Shown piece by piece: positions 8,522 to 18,276 of a stretch of 64,000 nt of DNA; position 1 is the first letter of the stretch; each line of letters begins with the position of its first letter. Source of the DNA: Corynebacterium sp. HMSC036D02 (GTDB lineage Bacteria > Actinomycetota > Actinomycetes > Mycobacteriales > Mycobacteriaceae); assembly GCF_001836165.1 (NCBI RefSeq), contig NZ_KV827677.1, forward strand, positions 62,001 through 126,000, written 5' to 3'. A program made the translations under genes and the position numbers. The notes beneath the pieces were generated by a model. The model did not search any database, was not told where the DNA came from, and saw only the letters and a program-made list of their open reading frames with translations.

Positions 8522-9169
8522 TTACAAGCGCCAGTCCACCGCGGGGACGCCACGGGCCTCTAAGGCCGCGTTTGCGCGGGAGAAGGGACGCGATCCGAAG
8601 AACCCACGCCGCGCTGACAGTGGCGAAGGATGCGGGGAAGTAATGCATTCCGTCCCTGGCAGGAAGGCTTGGCAGGCCTGGGCATCGCGCCCCCACAGGA
8701 TGGCAACGATATCGCGCCCCGCCAGCGCCCTGATAGCGGCCTCGGTAATCGCCTCCCACCCGAGACGGCGGTGCGAACCCGCCTGGCCCGGGACCACAGT
8801 GAGTACCCGGTTGAGCAACAGCACGCCCTGGTCAAACCAAGCCCGCAAGTCGCCGTCCGCGCGGCCGGGGATGCCGAGGTCGTCGCCAAGCTCGGCGTAG
8901 ATATTCTTCAGCGAACGCGGTGCCGGCACGCCCGGCCGCGTGGAGAAGGACAAGCCCATGGCATGCCCAGGCGTGGGATAGGGATCCTGGCCCACGATGA
9001 GCACCCGCACCTCCTCGAGGGGCATGGACAGAGCAGCGAATACATCCTCGGCAGGCGGCAGGAACTCTGCGCCAATCGCGCGCTCGATGCCTGGGAGATT
9101 CTCCTCCAGAGCTTGTCGGATGTGCAGCATCCACGAGTAGTGAATGTGAGAGGTATCGATGTGGCTCAC
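8522..9169 (-). CDS. ung: Uracil-DNA glycosylase
   Basis: Ung excises uracil from DNA, starting base-excision repair. The 215-residue protein has the water-activating loop [17 protein letters not shown] (catalytic Asp in GQDPY), [17 protein letters not shown] and the C-terminal HPSPLSA motif with the catalytic His, so it is family 1. The start overlaps the thiL stop by 4 bp (ATG 9169, thiL ends 9166), which points to coupled translation. Confidence 0.96.
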   Translation of the reverse strand: MSHIDTSHIHYSWMLHIRQALEENLPGIERAIGAEFLPPAEDVFAALSMPLEEVRVLIVGQDPYPTPGHAMGLSFSTRPGVPAPRSLKNIYAELGDDLGIPGRADGDLRAWFDQGVLLLNRVLTVVPGQAGSHRRLGWEAITEAAIRALAGRDIVAILWGRDAQACQAFLPGTECITSPHPSPLSARRGFFGSRPFSRANAALEARGVPAVDWRL

Positions 9170-10125
9170 GCGAATCCCTCCCAGCCCTCGCTATAGCGTG
9201 GCTCCTCTCCATCAATGAACACTCCGGTGCCGCGCAGTACGCGGCCGATTTCGCGGAAACCAGAGGGAGCGGCCTTAAATGTGGTGGCCAACAGCGTATG
9301 GTCCTCGCCGCCAGCCAAGACCCATTCCCAAGGATCAATATCGAGCACCGCGCCGGCAGCTGCCAGCAGCGGATCGGGAGCAATCGCGTCGCGGTCGAGG
9401 TCGATGCGCACCCCGGAACGCCCAGCCAGATGTCCTACATCGCGCACGAGGCCATCGGAATTATCCGTCATCGCCGTCGAGCCCGTTGCCCGAGCGATGA
9501 CTCCGCGCCCCGGGGCGAGGGTGGGAGCACAGTGGGCGTCGACCAGCGGCCAGAACTCCTCTAGCTCTGGCGGTAGTGCGCGGCCATAGCGTTGCAACAG
9601 GGCCAGACCCGCCCCGGAATACCCAATCTTGCCGTGTGCTACCAGCTTCTGTCCTGCACGCGCACCATCCAAAGTCAGAGGTGCTCCGCTTCCGCCCAAA
9701 GAACCCATCGCGGTGACGTTAATAACCAAGCTATCGCTGCGGGTTAGGTCGCCCCCGACGAGCTCAGCGTTGTACACCGCGCAGCGCTCAGCAATACCCT
9801 GCGCAATCCCCCTCACGAAGTCCACCAGGGTATCCCCCGGGGCGGCAATCGCCAGCAATGCCGCTGTAGGACGCGCGCCCATTGCTTCAATATCCGCGAA
9901 GTTGCGCACGATGGCTTTCTGCCCGATTTCCGCGGCGGTAGACCAGTCCCGCCTAAAATGCCGGCCTTCCACCATCATGTCCGTGGCCGCCACAGTGCGG
10001 GAATTGGGTGCCGCCGGGTAGAGCACCGCCGCATCGTCGCCGTTGAGCGCGCTCGGGGCTGCAGTGACAATCTCATGGATAACGTGCCGTTCACCGGCTT
10101 GATCGAGGGTATGAGACAAACCCAC
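9166..10125 (-). CDS. thiL: Thiamine-monophosphate kinase
   Basis: ThiL phosphorylates thiamine monophosphate to thiamine diphosphate. The protein has the ATP-binding NGDDAAVL and [11 protein letters not shown] segments, [12 protein letters not shown] and the C-terminal [11 protein letters not shown] motif of the PurM/ThiL family. Start choice: the frame is open to GTG 10164, but AAGGAG followed by 9 bp points to GTG 10125 (319 residues, beginning GLSHTLDQ); GTG 10131 is a third option. It starts the thiL-ung-dhaL-recG unit, divergent from the DUF3515 gene. Confidence 0.93.
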   Translation of the reverse strand: MGLSHTLDQAGERHVIHEIVTAAPSALNGDDAAVLYPAAPNSRTVAATDMMVEGRHFRRDWSTAAEIGQKAIVRNFADIEAMGARPTAALLAIAAPGDTLVDFVRGIAQGIAERCAVYNAELVGGDLTRSDSLVINVTAMGSLGGSGAPLTLDGARAGQKLVAHGKIGYSGAGLALLQRYGRALPPELEEFWPLVDAHCAPTLAPGRGVIARATGSTAMTDNSDGLVRDVGHLAGRSGVRIDLDRDAIAPDPLLAAAGAVLDIDPWEWVLAGGEDHTLLATTFKAAPSGFREIGRVLRGTGVFIDGEEPRYSEGWEGFA

Positions 10126-10223
10126 CGTCACGGACTCCTTTTCCTTGCGCGGGCCACGCACCACTCGTGCGCGCGTAGTCCACGTTCGTTCTTCTAGGGC
10201 TATCAGCGATAGGATAAGCCCCT

Positions 10224-11138
10224 ATGGATACCCAATTTAACCGCACCGCTATTTACATCTCACTCGGGATCTCCATCGCGATGGTCTTCGCGGTGATTTT
10301 TGGGGCCAAATACGTCTTCACCAGCGCCGCGCAACAGCCGGTGGCGCTGCCTCCCACTCCTTCTGAGGAGGCGGACTCCCCCGAGTGCGCCGCTGTCGTC
10401 GATGCGCTGCCGGACAAGCTCATGGGGTACCCGCGCGTCGACCTCGTCGATCCTGCCCCGGCGGGCGCCGCCGCGTGGGCACAGAGCTCGGAAGACAAAG
10501 TAACGCTGCGCTGTGGTGTTGACTTGCCGCAGCAATTTACCGACTACTCCCACACCGTCGAATCTGACGGCGAATCGTGGCTCCAAGTCATCGACGCCAC
10601 CCCCGGATCCAACCTCACGACGTGGTACAGCACGAAGCACACCCCCGCCATCGCGGTGACAACCTCCTCGGAGGACGCCCAAGATGAAGCTCCCGAGGGG
10701 CTAGAAGAAGCCTTCAAGCAACTAGAAAAGAAGGCTCAGAAAGCCAACCCAGCGCCGCTGTCGAAGCTGAAGGCAGGACCGGATTCCATGTGTCCCGCGC
10801 TAGAAAAGGCGCTGCCGGAAACACTTGCGGAAGGCTATACGCGCCGCACGGATGTGGGCGATAAGAACACCTGGGTGTACAGCGCGCCGGGCCAAGAGGA
10901 GATCGTCGCGCGCTGCGGCGTGGGCGCCCCAGAAAACTACCGCGCGGGTGTTCAGCTCCAGCAGGTCAACGACGTCCCGTGGTTCGAGGACACTACCCTG
11001 GCAGAGGGCACCACGGCCGGCACGTGGTTCGCGCTCGGCCGGGCGGAAGATCTCGCACTATCCGCCCCACAAGAGGCGGCGAACTCCGCACTGGTGCGCC
11101 TGAGCGACGCCCTCGTTAAAGCCACCCCTTCCCAATAG
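10224..11138 (+). CDS. DUF3515 family membrane-anchored protein with duplicated domain
   Basis: A 304-residue protein with one N-terminal membrane segment (about residues 9-31) and an extracytoplasmic remainder. DUF3515 (PF12028) is an actinobacterial family of unknown function. Two related units can be seen: residues about 50-155 (CAAVVDALPDKLMGYPR, then LRCGVDLP) and about 190-300 (CPALEKALPETLAEGYTR, then ARCGVGAP), each with a pair of cysteines likely to form a disulfide. A TAGGAT -10 element at 10210-10215, 8 bp before ATG 10224, suggests a leaderless mRNA. It sits between thiL and ddl. Confidence 0.8.
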   Translation: MDTQFNRTAIYISLGISIAMVFAVIFGAKYVFTSAAQQPVALPPTPSEEADSPECAAVVDALPDKLMGYPRVDLVDPAPAGAAAWAQSSEDKVTLRCGVDLPQQFTDYSHTVESDGESWLQVIDATPGSNLTTWYSTKHTPAIAVTTSSEDAQDEAPEGLEEAFKQLEKKAQKANPAPLSKLKAGPDSMCPALEKALPETLAEGYTRRTDVGDKNTWVYSAPGQEEIVARCGVGAPENYRAGVQLQQVNDVPWFEDTTLAEGTTAGTWFALGRAEDLALSAPQEAANSALVRLSDALVKATPSQ

Positions 11139-11190
11139 GAGCAGCACAGCTTCCGCATTCAGCGCCTGGTCTTTGCACTCGGCTGGGGAA

Positions 11191-12270
11191 CTAGGCGCGC
11201 GCGAGGGCGGTCTGGATGAGGATATCGAGCAGCTCGGCATAGTCCACGCCCACGGCGGCGAACACCTGCGGGTACATCGAAATTGGGGTAAAGCCAGGGA
11301 AGGTATTTACCTCGTTGATGCAGTAAGAATCACCGCTGACGAAGAAGTCCACACGGGATAGGCCCGCAGCGCCCAGCGCCCGGAAAGCCTCAATTGCCCG
11401 CTGGCGAAGCTCGGTGGTCATCTCCTCACTCAACGGAGCCGGAATCGCTGCCGAGACGCCCTCGTCGATGTACTTGGCGTCGAAGTCATAGAAGCCTTCC
11501 TCAGACTCCGTGGTACCCAAGAGCTTGGCTGGCACAGAAGCCTGGAGGCTGCCGTCTGGACGTTCGAGAACACCCACCTCCACCTCGGCACCGCTGATCT
11601 CCGGTTCGACGAGAACCTTGTCATCGGACTCATAAGCCAGGGCCAACGCTGCGTCGAAGTCTTCCCAGGCAGAAACCTTGGAAACGCCGATAGAGGAACC
11701 ACCACGCGCCGGCTTCACAAAGACGGGCAGGCCAAGGCGTTCCTTTTGGGCGTCGTCAAGCGTGGCTTCACCGGTCAGTACTACTTGGGGCGCTACCGGA
11801 AGACCTTCCGCGACCAGAAGCTTCTTGGTGAACTCCTTGTCCATGCCCACGGCCGAAGCCAATACGCCTGCACCGACGTAGGGGATGCCGGAAAGCTCAA
11901 AGAGGCCCTGCACCGTGCCGTCTTCCCCGTAGGGGCCGTGCAGAACCGGAACGATGACATCCACCTCGGTGTAGTGCTCATGGCGGGTGACATTGTGAAT
12001 GCGCCCGCGCGTTGCGGGATTGAGGGAAAGCGCCAGCTCATCGTGCAGCTCTACCTCGGGTAGGCGCCCGTCAACAATGCCGAGTCCCGCGCGGTTGCCC
12101 TGCGTCCAGGTACCTTCCCGCGTGATGCCGATGGGCACGACCTCATACTTCTCCGGATCTAGGTGCTCCATGATTGCACCGGCGGAAATGCACGACACGG
12201 AATGCTCGGAGCTGCGACCGCCGTACACAACGGCTACGCGCACTGGTTTCGCTTCAGTCATACCGAGCAA
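11191..12270 (-). CDS. ddl: D-alanine--D-alanine ligase
   Basis: Ddl joins two D-Ala residues for peptidoglycan precursors. The 359-residue ATP-grasp protein has VVYGGRSSEHSVS at the N terminus, the Gly-rich ATP lid PARGGSSIGVSKV, and the C-terminal EVNTFPGFTPISMYPQ segment with metal ligands. ATG 12270 lies 12 bp after the gpsA stop on the same strand, so gpsA and ddl form an operon. Confidence 0.96.
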   Translation of the reverse strand: MLGMTEAKPVRVAVVYGGRSSEHSVSCISAGAIMEHLDPEKYEVVPIGITREGTWTQGNRAGLGIVDGRLPEVELHDELALSLNPATRGRIHNVTRHEHYTEVDVIVPVLHGPYGEDGTVQGLFELSGIPYVGAGVLASAVGMDKEFTKKLLVAEGLPVAPQVVLTGEATLDDAQKERLGLPVFVKPARGGSSIGVSKVSAWEDFDAALALAYESDDKVLVEPEISGAEVEVGVLERPDGSLQASVPAKLLGTTESEEGFYDFDAKYIDEGVSAAIPAPLSEEMTTELRQRAIEAFRALGAAGLSRVDFFVSGDSYCINEVNTFPGFTPISMYPQVFAAVGVDYAELLDILIQTALARA

Positions 12271-12282
12271 CTTTACTCGGCT

Positions 12283-13281
12283 TTACTCCGCTTTCTTGGT
12301 GCGACCCATCAGAGCGACAATCATGTCGTCGACAGTCACGCCGCGGTGACACACACCGTAGACCGCTTGGGTAATCGGCATCTCCACGCCCGCGCGCTGC
12401 GCCAACCTAAAGATGGAATCGGAAGAAATAACACCTTCCGCCACCTGACCATTGGTGGCGGCTGTAGCTTCCTCCAGAGTGCCGCCCTGGCCCAGGCGGT
12501 AACCAAAGGTGCGGTTGCGAGACAGCGTCGAGCTGCACGTCGCCACAAGGTCACCCATTCCAGCTAGTCCAGAGAAGGTGAACGGGTCCGCTCCCAGCTT
12601 CACGCCGAGACGGGTAATCTCTGCGAGCCCGCGCGTGATAATGGTGGCCATCGTGTTATTGCCCAGTCCTTTGCCCGCAGCCATGCCGCAAGCCAGTGCA
12701 ATCACGTTCTTGCAGGCGCCGCCGATCTCCGCGCCGATGACATCGGTGTTGGTATAGGGACGAAAATACGGTGCTGCGGCAGCATGCTGGACGGCCTCGG
12801 CACGGGCAGCGTCACTGCAGGCAATCACCGTGGCTGCTGGCTGTTCCTGAGCCACCTCCTTGGCCAGGTTGGGCCCAGAGAGGACCGCGATACGGTCGGA
12901 GGAGACGCCGGCGGCATCCGCAATGACCTCGCTCATTAAGTTGAGAGTGGCCTTCTCCACGCCTTTAGAGATTGATACCAAGGTCGCTTCTTCCGGCAAC
13001 AGTGGCGCCCACTTTTCCAGGTTTCCGCGAAGCGTCTGGGAAGGAACGCCAAAGATGACGATGTCTGCGGCTTCCAGTGCAGTCGCCGGCTCGGTGGTTG
13101 CCTTAATGGACTCCGGAAGTAAAAGCTCTGGGAGGTAATCGGGATTCTCGTGGCGCGTGTTGATAGCGTTCGCCAGCTCCTCGCGGCGCGCCCACAAACG
13201 GACGCCATTTCCAGCGTCGGCGAAGACTTTCGCCAGCGTGGTTCCCCACGAGCCCGCCCCCATTACTGCCACGTTTGCCAT
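12283..13281 (-). CDS. gpsA: Glycerol-3-phosphate dehydrogenase [NAD(P)+]
   Basis: GpsA reduces dihydroxyacetone phosphate to sn-glycerol 3-phosphate for phospholipids. The 332-residue protein starts with the Rossmann motif [14 protein letters not shown] and has [16 protein letters not shown] and the catalytic-lysine region [19 protein letters not shown] 13281 follows GAGGTGG; the frame is open to 13323, but conserved sequence begins at MANVAVMG. Confidence 0.96.
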   Translation of the reverse strand: MANVAVMGAGSWGTTLAKVFADAGNGVRLWARREELANAINTRHENPDYLPELLLPESIKATTEPATALEAADIVIFGVPSQTLRGNLEKWAPLLPEEATLVSISKGVEKATLNLMSEVIADAAGVSSDRIAVLSGPNLAKEVAQEQPAATVIACSDAARAEAVQHAAAAPYFRPYTNTDVIGAEIGGACKNVIALACGMAAGKGLGNNTMATIITRGLAEITRLGVKLGADPFTFSGLAGMGDLVATCSSTLSRNRTFGYRLGQGGTLEEATAATNGQVAEGVISSDSIFRLAQRAGVEMPITQAVYGVCHRGVTVDDMIVALMGRTKKAE

Positions 13282-13429
13282 GTGCCACCTCACTCTAGAA
13301 TCCTCTGCATCGGCTTTTCCCATTAAAGCACGCCTAGCATTCCTGCACGCTCGGCGCGTAAGACTGCATCGCGACAGCGAGTGGAGGAAGATGGAGAAGG
13401 TTGAAAGCTACCGGCGCAAAAGGAGCAGC

Positions 13430-14428
13430 ATGCCCAAGGCAAAGAACATGCATGAAACGGACAAAGACATTCGCTCGGAAGTCTTCATTTCCGGACGCCA
13501 CCAGGAGATCCCCGTCGATCCGGCAGATGAATTCAAGCGCACGACGCTTGCCGCCGGCGCGGTTCTCTGGCGTGGTGACCCGCACGATCCGGAGATTGCG
13601 CTTATCCACCGCCCGCACTATGACGATTGGTCGCTGCCCAAGGGCAAGGTCGATCCGGGTGAATCCCTCCCCACCACTGCCGCGCGCGAGATCCTCGAGG
13701 AAACCGGCTATAGCGTGCGCCTAGGAAAGCTCATCGGCAAGGTGGCTTACCCCGTGCAAGGCCGCACGAAGGTGGTTTACTACTGGCTAGCGCGGGTGCT
13801 CGACGGCGAGTACACCCCCAATCAGGAGACTGATGAGCTGCGTTGGATGAAGATCGACGAGGCCAAAGCGCTGCTCTCCTACGACGTGGATGCCCAGGTT
13901 TTAGCAAAAGCTAAGAAACGTCTCCGCCTCGCTCCAACGACCCGCGTCCTGTACGTGCGCCATGCACGCGCACACCAGCGCCGCACCTGGGAGGGCGACG
14001 ATGACCTGCGCCCGCTGGATAAGAAGGGCCGCCGCCAAGCGGAGATGCTCGTGCCGATGCTCACGCCTTTCCACCCGACCGCCATCTACAGTGCACCGCC
14101 GCAGCGCTGCCAGCACACCGCTGCCCCGCTGGCGGACGAACTCGGCATGGACATAGCCGTGAACAAAGCATTCGGCGATGATGTCTTTGCTGAATCACCT
14201 GAGGACGCACGCGCTGCCTTCCAACGCGTTGTCGACGGCGGCGGCGTTCCGGTCATCGTGAGCCAAGGCCTGACCATTCCGGGAATCCTCGAATCCTACG
14301 CGCCGAAATTCCTTAAGGCGCCAATCGAAGAACTCAAGTTCAAGAAAGCATCGGTATGGGTTCTTTCCTTCAACGACGGTGAGCTTACCGGGGCGGACTA
14401 CCTAGCGAGCCCGCTTCCTGTGCGTTAA
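13430..14428 (+). CDS. MutT1-like Nudix hydrolase fused to a histidine phosphatase domain
   Basis: The 332-residue product has an N-terminal Nudix domain with the box GKVDPGESLPTTAAREILEE and a C-terminal histidine-phosphatase domain beginning LYVRHARAHQR (catalytic His in RHA). This two-domain form is that of mycobacterial MutT1, which cleans 8-oxo-GTP and 8-oxo-dGTP from nucleotide pools in two steps; that activity is inferred here. ATG 13430 has AGGAG 4 bp upstream; ATG 13391 is an alternative. The long open frame back to 13157 overlaps gpsA and is not coding. The gene is divergent from gpsA. Confidence 0.88.
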   Translation: MPKAKNMHETDKDIRSEVFISGRHQEIPVDPADEFKRTTLAAGAVLWRGDPHDPEIALIHRPHYDDWSLPKGKVDPGESLPTTAAREILEETGYSVRLGKLIGKVAYPVQGRTKVVYYWLARVLDGEYTPNQETDELRWMKIDEAKALLSYDVDAQVLAKAKKRLRLAPTTRVLYVRHARAHQRRTWEGDDDLRPLDKKGRRQAEMLVPMLTPFHPTAIYSAPPQRCQHTAAPLADELGMDIAVNKAFGDDVFAESPEDARAAFQRVVDGGGVPVIVSQGLTIPGILESYAPKFLKAPIEELKFKKASVWVLSFNDGELTGADYLASPLPVR

Positions 14429-14478
14429 GCACGGCATCGCCCACGTCTCTTAGAGAGTTTCTACGCCGCCCTGCTGCC

Positions 14479-15339
14479 TTATTCCCATCGCGCTGCAGGG
14501 CGGCGCTGCATAGCGCGAGTGAAAAGGACCATCCCTAGCGCCCAGATCGGATAGGCGGCAATGAAGCCGACGATGGGAATAAAGACAAGCAGGCTCGTGA
14601 TGAGGGAGCAGACCAAGATAAAGAGCAGCGACTGCCCTAGGTTCTCCATGACCAGGTCAAGGGCCTCTCGGAAGCAGTCCATGAGAGGCTTTTCGGGGTT
14701 ATCAGCCTTGATCACGGGCGCTGGCCACAGAAGCGCAAAGAGAATCAGTCCGGGGAAGCCGCCCGCAATTGTTCCGAGCATTGCCAAAATAAAGAAGCAA
14801 GCATAGACGCCGGCGCAACCACTCAGCTGGGCAAACCTAAAGTAGTCGCGGAAGGTGACCTTCTCCCCATCAGCGATCTTCCGGGAACCATTAAAGAGGT
14901 TCGCCATCAGCCAGAAAAGATAAGCGAAGGCGGCTAGCCCCATGACAACCATGAGAGGGATCCCCACGGTAGGCACCAAAGGCTCAATATCCGTGCCGCT
15001 TTCTTCCATTGCTGCAAAGATGCCGCCTACAACGGTACTCGGCACAAGGAGAAGAGCAAAAGTGATGATGAAATGCACCAGCATGGCCAGCATCCCTGGC
15101 ACAGGCTGCTTCAGGTAGCCTTTGAAAGATTGGCCCACGATATCCATGGCGTCGATGGGCTGCGCACCCGCCCCGCCGGATGGATTACCAGGCACAGCGC
15201 CGGTCTGCTGGTAGCCGAAACCCCCTGACTGTTGATAGCCATAACCGGTGGCGTCGTGGTAGTCATAGCTGCCGTACCCGGTGGTGCCGCCGAATTGATT
15301 ACCGTTGTCTCCGCTAAAGCCTTGGTAAGGGTTGCTCAT
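14479..15339 (-). CDS. Uncharacterised multi-pass membrane protein with Gly/Tyr/Gln-rich N terminus
   Basis: A 286-residue protein. Residues 1-55 are a low-complexity cytoplasmic-type tail rich in Gly, Tyr, Gln and Asn (YGYQQSGGFGYQQTG), followed by a domain with about five or six membrane segments between residues 75 and 275 and a basic C terminus. The architecture (disordered polar N tail plus membrane domain with a conserved amphipathic DIVGQSFKGYL start) is frequent in actinobacteria, but no function is known. A TAACAT -10 element at 15347-15352 lies 7 bp from ATG 15339, fitting a leaderless mRNA. Confidence 0.75.
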   Translation of the reverse strand: MSNPYQGFSGDNGNQFGGTTGYGSYDYHDATGYGYQQSGGFGYQQTGAVPGNPSGGAGAQPIDAMDIVGQSFKGYLKQPVPGMLAMLVHFIITFALLLVPSTVVGGIFAAMEESGTDIEPLVPTVGIPLMVVMGLAAFAYLFWLMANLFNGSRKIADGEKVTFRDYFRFAQLSGCAGVYACFFILAMLGTIAGGFPGLILFALLWPAPVIKADNPEKPLMDCFREALDLVMENLGQSLLFILVCSLITSLLVFIPIVGFIAAYPIWALGMVLFTRAMQRRPAARWE

Positions 15340-15380
15340 GCTGAGGATGTTAACGGGGCGGTGTGTCCGGCGCCACAGGA

Positions 15381-15401
15381 AGCGGGGAATGCTACCCCGC
15401 T
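15381..15401 (-). terminator. Probable terminator hairpin after leuD
   Basis: Perfect 7-bp arms AGCGGGG (15381-15387) and CCCCGCT (15395-15401) with a 7-nt loop lie 14 bp after the leuD stop. The following bases on the minus strand are not a strong T tract, so termination efficiency is uncertain. Confidence 0.5.
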
Positions 15402-15414
15402 GGCGACACGTCCG

Positions 15415-16005
15415 TTAGGGCGTGATGACGCGCGGCTTGAATCCCGGACGCGTGGATTCAAAGGCATCGATATCCGTCTCATTGCGCAGGGTCAGGCCGA
15501 TATCATCCAGCCCCTCCATAAGGCGCCAACGGGTGTAGTCATCGATATCGAAGGTATAGCTATTGCCGCCCACGGTGACCGTGCACGCCTCCAAGTCGAC
15601 GGTGGTTTCGGTCTCCCCTGCCTCCAACTGTTTCCAGATGAGCTCAATGTCTTCTTGTTCCATGAGCCCCGTCAGCAGGCCGGCCTTGCCAGAGTTGCCG
15701 CGGAAAATATCGGCGAAGCGAGAAGAAAACACCGCCTTGAATCCGTACTCAGCAAGCGCCCATACCGCGTGCTCACGGGAAGAACCGGTACCAAAGTCCG
15801 GGCCCGCGAAAAGCACAGAGCCCTCCCTAAACGGTTCCTGGTTGAGCACAAAGTTTTTATCACTGCGCCAATTGGAGAACAGGCCGTCTGCAAACCCCGT
15901 GCGCTTCACGGACTTCAGGTAGCGCGCTGGGATGATCTGGTCGGTGTCCACATTGGAGACACGCAGCGGAACGCCGACGCCAGTGTGAGTAATAAACTTC
16001 TCCAT
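15415..16005 (-). CDS. leuD: 3-isopropylmalate dehydratase small subunit
   Basis: LeuD with LeuC isomerises 2-isopropylmalate to 3-isopropylmalate in leucine synthesis. The 196-residue protein has the aconitase swivel-domain features [14 protein letters not shown] and [17 protein letters not shown] 16005 follows GGGAGAAGAAA; the open frame runs to 16149 inside leuC but is not conserved. It is 16 bp from leuC and forms the leuCD operon. Confidence 0.96.
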   Translation of the reverse strand: MEKFITHTGVGVPLRVSNVDTDQIIPARYLKSVKRTGFADGLFSNWRSDKNFVLNQEPFREGSVLFAGPDFGTGSSREHAVWALAEYGFKAVFSSRFADIFRGNSGKAGLLTGLMEQEDIELIWKQLEAGETETTVDLEACTVTVGGNSYTFDIDDYTRWRLMEGLDDIGLTLRNETDIDAFESTRPGFKPRVITP

Positions 16006-16021
16006 TTTCTTCTCCCTTTCC

Positions 16022-17464
16022 TTAAGCGCCGGCAACGGCGGAATCGTCAATATCTGCAGGTGCGGCCAAGTGCCCCAGAACTGCGGTTGCCGCGGCGACG
16101 GCCGGGGACACCAGGTGGGTGCGGCCGCCAGGGCCCTGACGGCCCTCAAAGTTGCGGTTGCTTGTCGACGCCGACCTCTCCCCCGGCTTCAACTGGTCCG
16201 GGTTCATGCCCAGGCACATCGAGCAGCCAGCAGTGCGCCATTCGGCGCCGAAGTCGGTGAAGATTTTGTCCAGCCCTTCTTCCTCAGCCTGAGCCTTGAC
16301 CACGGCCGAGGACGGAACCACCATCATGCGGGTATCCGCCGCGATGCTGCGCCCCTTGACCACCTCGGCGGCTGCACGCAGATCCTCAATGCGTGCGTTC
16401 GTGCACGATCCAAGGAAGACCGTGTCGATCTGGATATCGCGCAGCGGCGTGCCGGGCTTTAGATCCATGTAGGACAATGCCTTTTCGACGGAGGCCTTTT
16501 CTCCATCGTCACCGCACTCCTCCGGGTCGGGCACCGTAGCGCTCAGCGGCAGGCCCTGCCCCGGGTTAGTACCCCAAGTCACGAAAGGCGTGAGTGCGGA
16601 GCCGTCGATCTCTACGACGGTATCGAACTCGGCGCCCTCGTCGGTCGGCAGAGTCTTCCAGTACTCGACGGCCGCATCCCAGTCTTCTCCTTGCGGTGCG
16701 AATTCACGGCCCTTGACGTATTCAAAAGTGGTCTCATCCGGAGCCACCATGCCGGCGCGGGCGCCAGCTTCGATGGACATGTTGCAGATGGTCATGCGGG
16801 CTTCCATCGACATTTTGCGAATGGCCTCACCACGGTATTCGATGATGTGGCCCTGGCCGCCGCCGGTGCCAATCTTGGCAATGATCGCCAGAATCAAGTC
16901 CTTGGCGGAAACGCCTTCCGCCAGCTCACCGCTAACCTCAATGGCCATCGTCTTAAAGGGCTTGAGCGAAAGCGTCTGGGTGGCCATGACGTGCTCCACC
17001 TCAGAGGTACCGATACCCATAGCAATAGAGCCGAAGGCACCGTGCGTCGACGTGTGCGAGTCACCGCACACAATGGTCATGCCGGGCTGGGTAATTCCCA
17101 GCTGCGGGCCTACGGTGTGAACGATGCCTTGCTGAGCATCACCCATCGAATGCAGACGCACGCCGAACTCCTCACAGTTCTTGCGCAGCGTGGACACCTG
17201 CGTGCGAGAGACCTCATCTTTGATTTCTAAAAGGTTGCCGGTCTTAATTCCCACCGTCGGAACATTATGGTCTTCAGTAGCCAGGTGCAGCTCCGGGTGG
17301 CGCATCGTGCGTCCGGCCAGGCGAAGACCGTCGAAGGCCTGCGGGCTGGTAACTTCATGCAGGAGCTGGAAATCAATATAAAGAAGATCGGGCTCGCCGT
17401 TCTCTCCCTTGCGCACGACATGGTCGCGCCATACCTTCTCTGCGAGTGTCAGTTTCTCAGTCAT
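16022..17464 (-). CDS. leuC: 3-isopropylmalate dehydratase large subunit
   Basis: LeuC is the [4Fe-4S] catalytic subunit. The 480-residue protein has the cluster-binding cysteines in [12 protein letters not shown] and [12 protein letters not shown], the substrate motif [14 protein letters not shown], and [13 protein letters not shown] 17464 follows GGAGAGGTAC (start [12 protein letters not shown]). The gene is divergent from an IclR-type regulator, with a shared 48-bp control region. Confidence 0.97.
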   Translation of the reverse strand: MTEKLTLAEKVWRDHVVRKGENGEPDLLYIDFQLLHEVTSPQAFDGLRLAGRTMRHPELHLATEDHNVPTVGIKTGNLLEIKDEVSRTQVSTLRKNCEEFGVRLHSMGDAQQGIVHTVGPQLGITQPGMTIVCGDSHTSTHGAFGSIAMGIGTSEVEHVMATQTLSLKPFKTMAIEVSGELAEGVSAKDLILAIIAKIGTGGGQGHIIEYRGEAIRKMSMEARMTICNMSIEAGARAGMVAPDETTFEYVKGREFAPQGEDWDAAVEYWKTLPTDEGAEFDTVVEIDGSALTPFVTWGTNPGQGLPLSATVPDPEECGDDGEKASVEKALSYMDLKPGTPLRDIQIDTVFLGSCTNARIEDLRAAAEVVKGRSIAADTRMMVVPSSAVVKAQAEEEGLDKIFTDFGAEWRTAGCSMCLGMNPDQLKPGERSASTSNRNFEGRQGPGGRTHLVSPAVAAATAVLGHLAAPADIDDSAVAGA

Positions 17465-17477
17465 GTACCTCTCCACT

Positions 17478-17508
17478 TGAAATCTCAATTAATGGGACGT
17501 AGATTTCA
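17478..17508. promoter_or_regulatory. Candidate operator between leuC and ltbR
   Basis: Two perfect 8-bp inverted arms, TGAAATCT (17478-17485) and AGATTTCA (17501-17508), are separated by 15 bp. They lie in the 48-bp gap between the divergent starts of leuC and the IclR-type gene. The right arm overlaps the regulator's TAGATT -10 element (17500-17505). This fits a site through which the regulator controls leuCD and itself; binding is inferred, not seen. Confidence 0.55.
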
Positions 17509-17512
17509 TTAT

Positions 17513-18226
17513 ATGGGAGAGTATAGCGCAGTATCAGGAATTAAGGTATTGGATCGCGCCGTAGCCATCATGATGGCCGCGACCAACCAACCTTCTACAC
17601 TCAACGAGCTTTGTGAGACCACCGGCCTGCCTCGAGCAACCGCTCACCGTCTCGCCACAGCGCTCGAGGCGCACCGAATTCTTACCCGCACCCCGGATGG
17701 AAAGTGGGGCGCGGGCCCTGCCCTTCCCGGCAACAGGGATCGGATCATCGAAACCGCCGGCCCGATTATGGAGGAGCTTCTTGACGCCACAGGCGAATCC
17801 GTCCAGCTTTACGAACTCTCCGGCACCACCCGTACATGCATCGCCACGCGTGAGCCGGAAATTGGACTCCACAACGTGGTACCCGTGGGTCGCCAACTTC
17901 CCCTGACCTCCGGCTCGGCAGCGCGTATTTTCGCGGCTTTTGCCGATGTCCACGTTCCCGATGCCATCTTTAGCGAGCACGACGTCGAACTCGCGCGCAC
18001 TAACGGCTACTCCGAATCCATCGAAGAACGCGAGTCCAACCTCGCCTCCGTCTCCGCCCCCGTCTTCGACGGCGCCGGAAATTTCATCGCTGTTCTCTCC
18101 ATCTCCGGTTCAGCCGAGCGCTTCCACCCCTCTCCAGCTGAAAAGTTTGCGGACGTACTGGTGGGCGCTGCCAACCGTCTCAGCGCCGCACTTTCCCACG
18201 GCGCACCACGCAACGGCAACCACTAG
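17513..18226 (+). CDS. ltbR: IclR-family transcriptional regulator of leucine genes (LtbR-like)
   Basis: A 237-residue regulator with an N-terminal winged helix (LNELCETTGLPRATAHRLATAL, helix-turn-helix at TTGLPRATAHRLA) and a C-terminal IclR effector domain. In C. glutamicum the IclR-type gene divergent from leuCD, LtbR, represses leuB, leuCD and tryptophan genes; position and family make this its ortholog. ATG 17513 is preferred: TAGATT lies 7 bp upstream, so the mRNA is probably leaderless; ATG 17492 would lie upstream of that promoter's start. Confidence 0.88.
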   Translation: MGEYSAVSGIKVLDRAVAIMMAATNQPSTLNELCETTGLPRATAHRLATALEAHRILTRTPDGKWGAGPALPGNRDRIIETAGPIMEELLDATGESVQLYELSGTTRTCIATREPEIGLHNVVPVGRQLPLTSGSAARIFAAFADVHVPDAIFSEHDVELARTNGYSESIEERESNLASVSAPVFDGAGNFIAVLSISGSAERFHPSPAEKFADVLVGAANRLSAALSHGAPRNGNH

Positions 18227-18276
18227 GCACGCCAGTAGCCAAACCCTCATTGCCGTATGCATAGATACCTAGCTAC

